This document shows positions 61,976 through 64,000 of a stretch of 64,000 bases of DNA, piece after piece. Made by a program: the position numbers and the translations under genes. The notes under the pieces were generated by a model. The model saw nothing but the letters and a program-made list of their open reading frames with translations, was not told the DNA's origin and ran no database searches. The stretch is from JBBECJ01 sp963763325 (GTDB lineage Bacteria; Chloroflexota; Chloroflexia; Thermomicrobiales; CFX8): contig CAVXOL010000024.1 in the NCBI GenBank assembly GCA_963763325.1, forward strand, positions 806,001 through 870,000, in the 5' to 3' direction. The first letter of the stretch is position 1. Every line of letters begins with the position of its first letter.

Positions 61976-63671
61976 TCAGTCTCCGACGCCGGCCAGGCGT
62001 CGCGTCAGAGGCTCCTGGACCCAGGTTGGATCGGCATTGGGGAGCGAGACGACAAAGGCGGTATTCACGTCGTCGATCGCCATGATCTCGTCGAGAGCTT
62101 CGCGTGGGATGGCGTCGTCGACGTTGAGGACCATGATCGCTTCGCCACCCCGATGATGGCGACCGACCTGCATGCCGGCGATGTTGACCTCGTGCTGGCC
62201 GAGGATGATGCCGATCTTGCCGATCATGCCAGGGCGGTCGCGGTGATGGGTGATCAGGACATCGCCTGACAGCGGGCGGTCGAGGGAGAAGCGATCAACC
62301 TCGACGATGCCGGCCATCCCGTTCTCCCAGCGAACGGTGACGTGATGGTCGATCTCGTTGGACGTCTCGAACGCGAACTCGACTGCCTGCGCGGTCGTTG
62401 CTGACCGGCGCGCGAGTCTCGTCGAAGACGACGCGGGCGTCGATCCGGCTCTCGGCGGCCACCAGCCGGGCATTGACCGGCGTTACCCTCGCAGTTGTCC
62501 AATGCTGCAGCCCCTCGGCCAGGGCAGCGACGAAGACGTGCTCCGTCACTTCGGCCGGTATGCTGCCGCGCACGGTCATCGTGACTGAGAGTGGGATCTG
62601 CGAGCCAAGCACACCGAGCAGGTGTCCAGCCGCGCCAGCGATCCGCGTCAGCCGCTCAAGATCACCGGCGGCCAGCGACGCAGCCGGCAGGTTGACGGCG
62701 TTCGGGACGGCTTCACCACGCAGCGCCGCGATTGTCGTCCGTGAGATGACATCGCCAACGGCGGAGAGTGCCTCCGTGCTGCTGCCGCCAATGTGCGGGG
62801 TCAGGACGACATTTGGGCGACCCCAGAGTGGAGAGTGCGTGACCGGTTCGTGCGGGAAGACATCGACACCGGCGGCGGCGACGATCCCGGCGTCCAGCGC
62901 CTCGGCCAGCGCCTGCTCGTCGACGACATCGCCACGGGCGGCATTGATGACGATGGCACCGCGCTTGAGGAGCGGGAACGTCTCGCGTCGCAACATGCCG
63001 CGCGTCGCGTCGGTCGATGGCGCGTGGAAGGTGACGATGTCCGACTGCGCCAGCAGGTCCTCGTACGGAACGCGCTCGACGCCGAGTGCGGCGAACCGCT
63101 CGTCCGGAACGAACGGATCATGCCCGATCAAGCGCATCTCGAACGCTGCGAGTCGCCGAGCCACGAGGCTCCCGACGCGGCCGAGGCCGACGATGCCGAC
63201 CGTCTTCCCCTTCAGGTCGAAGGGCTGGTAGCGCTTCCGCTCCCAGCGACCGGCGTGCAAGGTGGCATTGGCATCGACAAGTTGGCGCGAGATGGCCAGT
63301 AGCAGGGCAATCGTGTGCTCAGCAGCCGAAACAGCGTTAGCCCCCGGCGCGTTCAGGACGAGGACGCCGGCACGGGTTGCTGCGGCGACATCGATGTTGT
63401 CAACGCCGACGCCCGCGCGCGCGACGACGCGCAGACGCGGCGCGGCTGCAAGGGCGGCCTCGTCAACGAGCGTTTCGGAGCGGACGACGAGCGCGTCGGC
63501 ATCAGCGAGCGCTGCGTGAAGCGCGGCGACATCGGTCCCGGCGACGTCGACGATGTCAGCCTCGCCGGCCAGACGAGCGCGAGCGTCGGCCGCGATCTGG
63601 TCGGAGATGACGATCGCGGCTGCGCGGAGCCGGTGTCGCAGCGCGTTGCTCGTCAAAGAGCCGCGCGGCAA
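61976..63671 (-). pseudogene. serA: D-3-phosphoglycerate dehydrogenase (one inserted base)
   Basis: SerA makes 3-phosphohydroxypyruvate, the first step of serine synthesis. Substrate-domain motifs: VVRSETLVDEAAL, VVARAGVGVDNIDV, then the NAD loop VGIVGLGRVGSLVARRLAAF, the catalytic Arg in NAARGDVVDE and His in LTPHIGGSSTEA. After about 430 residues the frame breaks near 62400; removing one base continues as AVEFAFETSNEIDHHVTV and the C-terminal ACT domain (VLITHHRDRPGMIGKIGIILGQHEVNIAGMQVGR). The three-domain layout is the long form of the enzyme. The start is unclear: the ATG at 63671 overlaps the upstream gene by 115 nt, and a TTG at 63656 is an alternative. Confidence 0.88.
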
Positions 63672-63999
63672 CCTCGGCCAGATCGACAGCCGGATGGGTG
63701 ATGCCCTTCGGCCGGACGGTCAGCCCGATCGGCAGGAAGTAGCAGGTGACCCCAGCGGCAGCGTATGCCTTCGCGTGGCGGATGCTGTCCTCAACGGCGT
63801 GGGTCACGCCAAGCTCGCGGGCCATCCGGACCTTGTCGTCGGCGAAGTAGACGTCGCAGAGGTCGAGGCCGTGCCGTGCCAGCCAGCCGAGCGTCATCAG
63901 TTCCGACATGGCCGGGCGAGCCGTCACGATGAAGACGTTCTCGCGCCCCAACCGGGTCGTGACGCGCTTGAGGAAGTCCCGAGCCAGCGGGTTGGGCAC
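63556..63999 (-). CDS. Partial HAD/5'-nucleotidase-like protein, truncated by the window edge
   Basis: The 5' part lies outside the window; the GTG at 63999 is probably internal. The visible part begins PLARDFLKRVTTRLGRENVFIVTARPAMSELMTLGWLARHGLDLCDVYFADDKVRMARELGVTHAVEDSIRHA, in which VFIVTARP, a Lys after DD and the VEDS loop match HAD motifs II-IV of 5'(3')-deoxyribonucleotidase-like proteins. From about 63650 the frame overlaps the serA start and becomes Arg-rich (RSRDRHLRPDRGRR), so the true end is probably near there. The call as a nucleotidase is moderate; it could be another HAD subgroup. Confidence 0.45.
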   Translation of the reverse strand: MPNPLARDFLKRVTTRLGRENVFIVTARPAMSELMTLGWLARHGLDLCDVYFADDKVRMARELGVTHAVEDSIRHAKAYAAAGVTCYFLPIGLTVRPKGITHPAVDLAEVAARLFDEQRAATPAPRSRDRHLRPDRGRRSRSSGRRG

Positions 64000-64000
64000 C

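Overview
The window is high-G+C, gene-dense bacterial chromosome. Gene content (gatCA, an ECF sigma factor with an RskA-type anti-sigma factor, F420/deazaflavin-type small oxidoreductases, PD40/TolB-like propeller proteins, ATPase-less oligopeptide ABC operons, many acyl-CoA and amino-acid enzymes) and the abundance of intergenic palindromes fit a heterotrophic Chloroflexota, perhaps Thermomicrobia. This placement is an inference, because no rRNA or other phylogenetic marker is present. No tRNA, rRNA or CRISPR was recognised.

Layout. 1-2.3 kb looks like the remnant of an integrated element: an orphan domain typical of HNH/DUF3883 proteins converges on a TOPRIM+AAA primase/helicase-like protein, with a 33-bp inverted repeat between them. 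2.4-9.8 kb holds a lipoprotein, an S10 peptidase, an SDR, gatC-gatA-ftsB-like and a TerC-type membrane protein. 9.8-16.7 kb has NDH-2, a deazaflavin-type enzyme, an acyl-CoA ligase and an orphan HyuA. 16.7-20.4 kb is a translationally coupled run of four RimJ/RimL-type acetyltransferases followed by a PD40 propeller protein. 20.4-29.3 kb has an MhqD/MhqO-like pair, a MocR regulator divergent from azlCD, a TauE exporter, a class C serine hydrolase and an MFS transporter. 29.6-31.6 kb is a two-component system. 32.4-44 kb carries a PD40 lipoprotein, the CBS/MetB-like transsulfuration pair, a membrane kinase-like PD40 protein, an ECF sigma/anti-sigma pair and a flavin oxidase. 44-56.3 kb runs on the minus strand: an acetyl-CoA synthetase, then two complete binding-protein/permease/permease peptide-transport operons downstream of an N-acyl-D-amino-acid deacylase gene. 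56.7-64 kb has cca, a PadR module, serA and a partial nucleotidase-like gene.

Two features colour the whole window. First, about a dozen genes are broken, and wherever the break can be located the repair is nearly always removal of one extra base. This points to insertion-type consensus errors, not to real decay, so genes typed here as pseudogene are probably intact in the organism. Second, many gene ends carry long inverted repeats belonging to several unrelated sequence families. Some of these supply the stop codon, C-terminal tail or Shine-Dalgarno sequence of the adjoining gene.

Functionally, the region suggests a scavenger of peptides and D-amino-acid derivatives (D-aminoacylase, two Opp/Dpp-like systems, S10 peptidase, AzlCD), with sulfur amino-acid metabolism, acyl-CoA activation and several one- and two-component regulators. 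The most unusual candidates are the four-gene acetyltransferase operon, the kinase-like protein that lacks two catalytic-loop residues, and the repeat families at gene borders.
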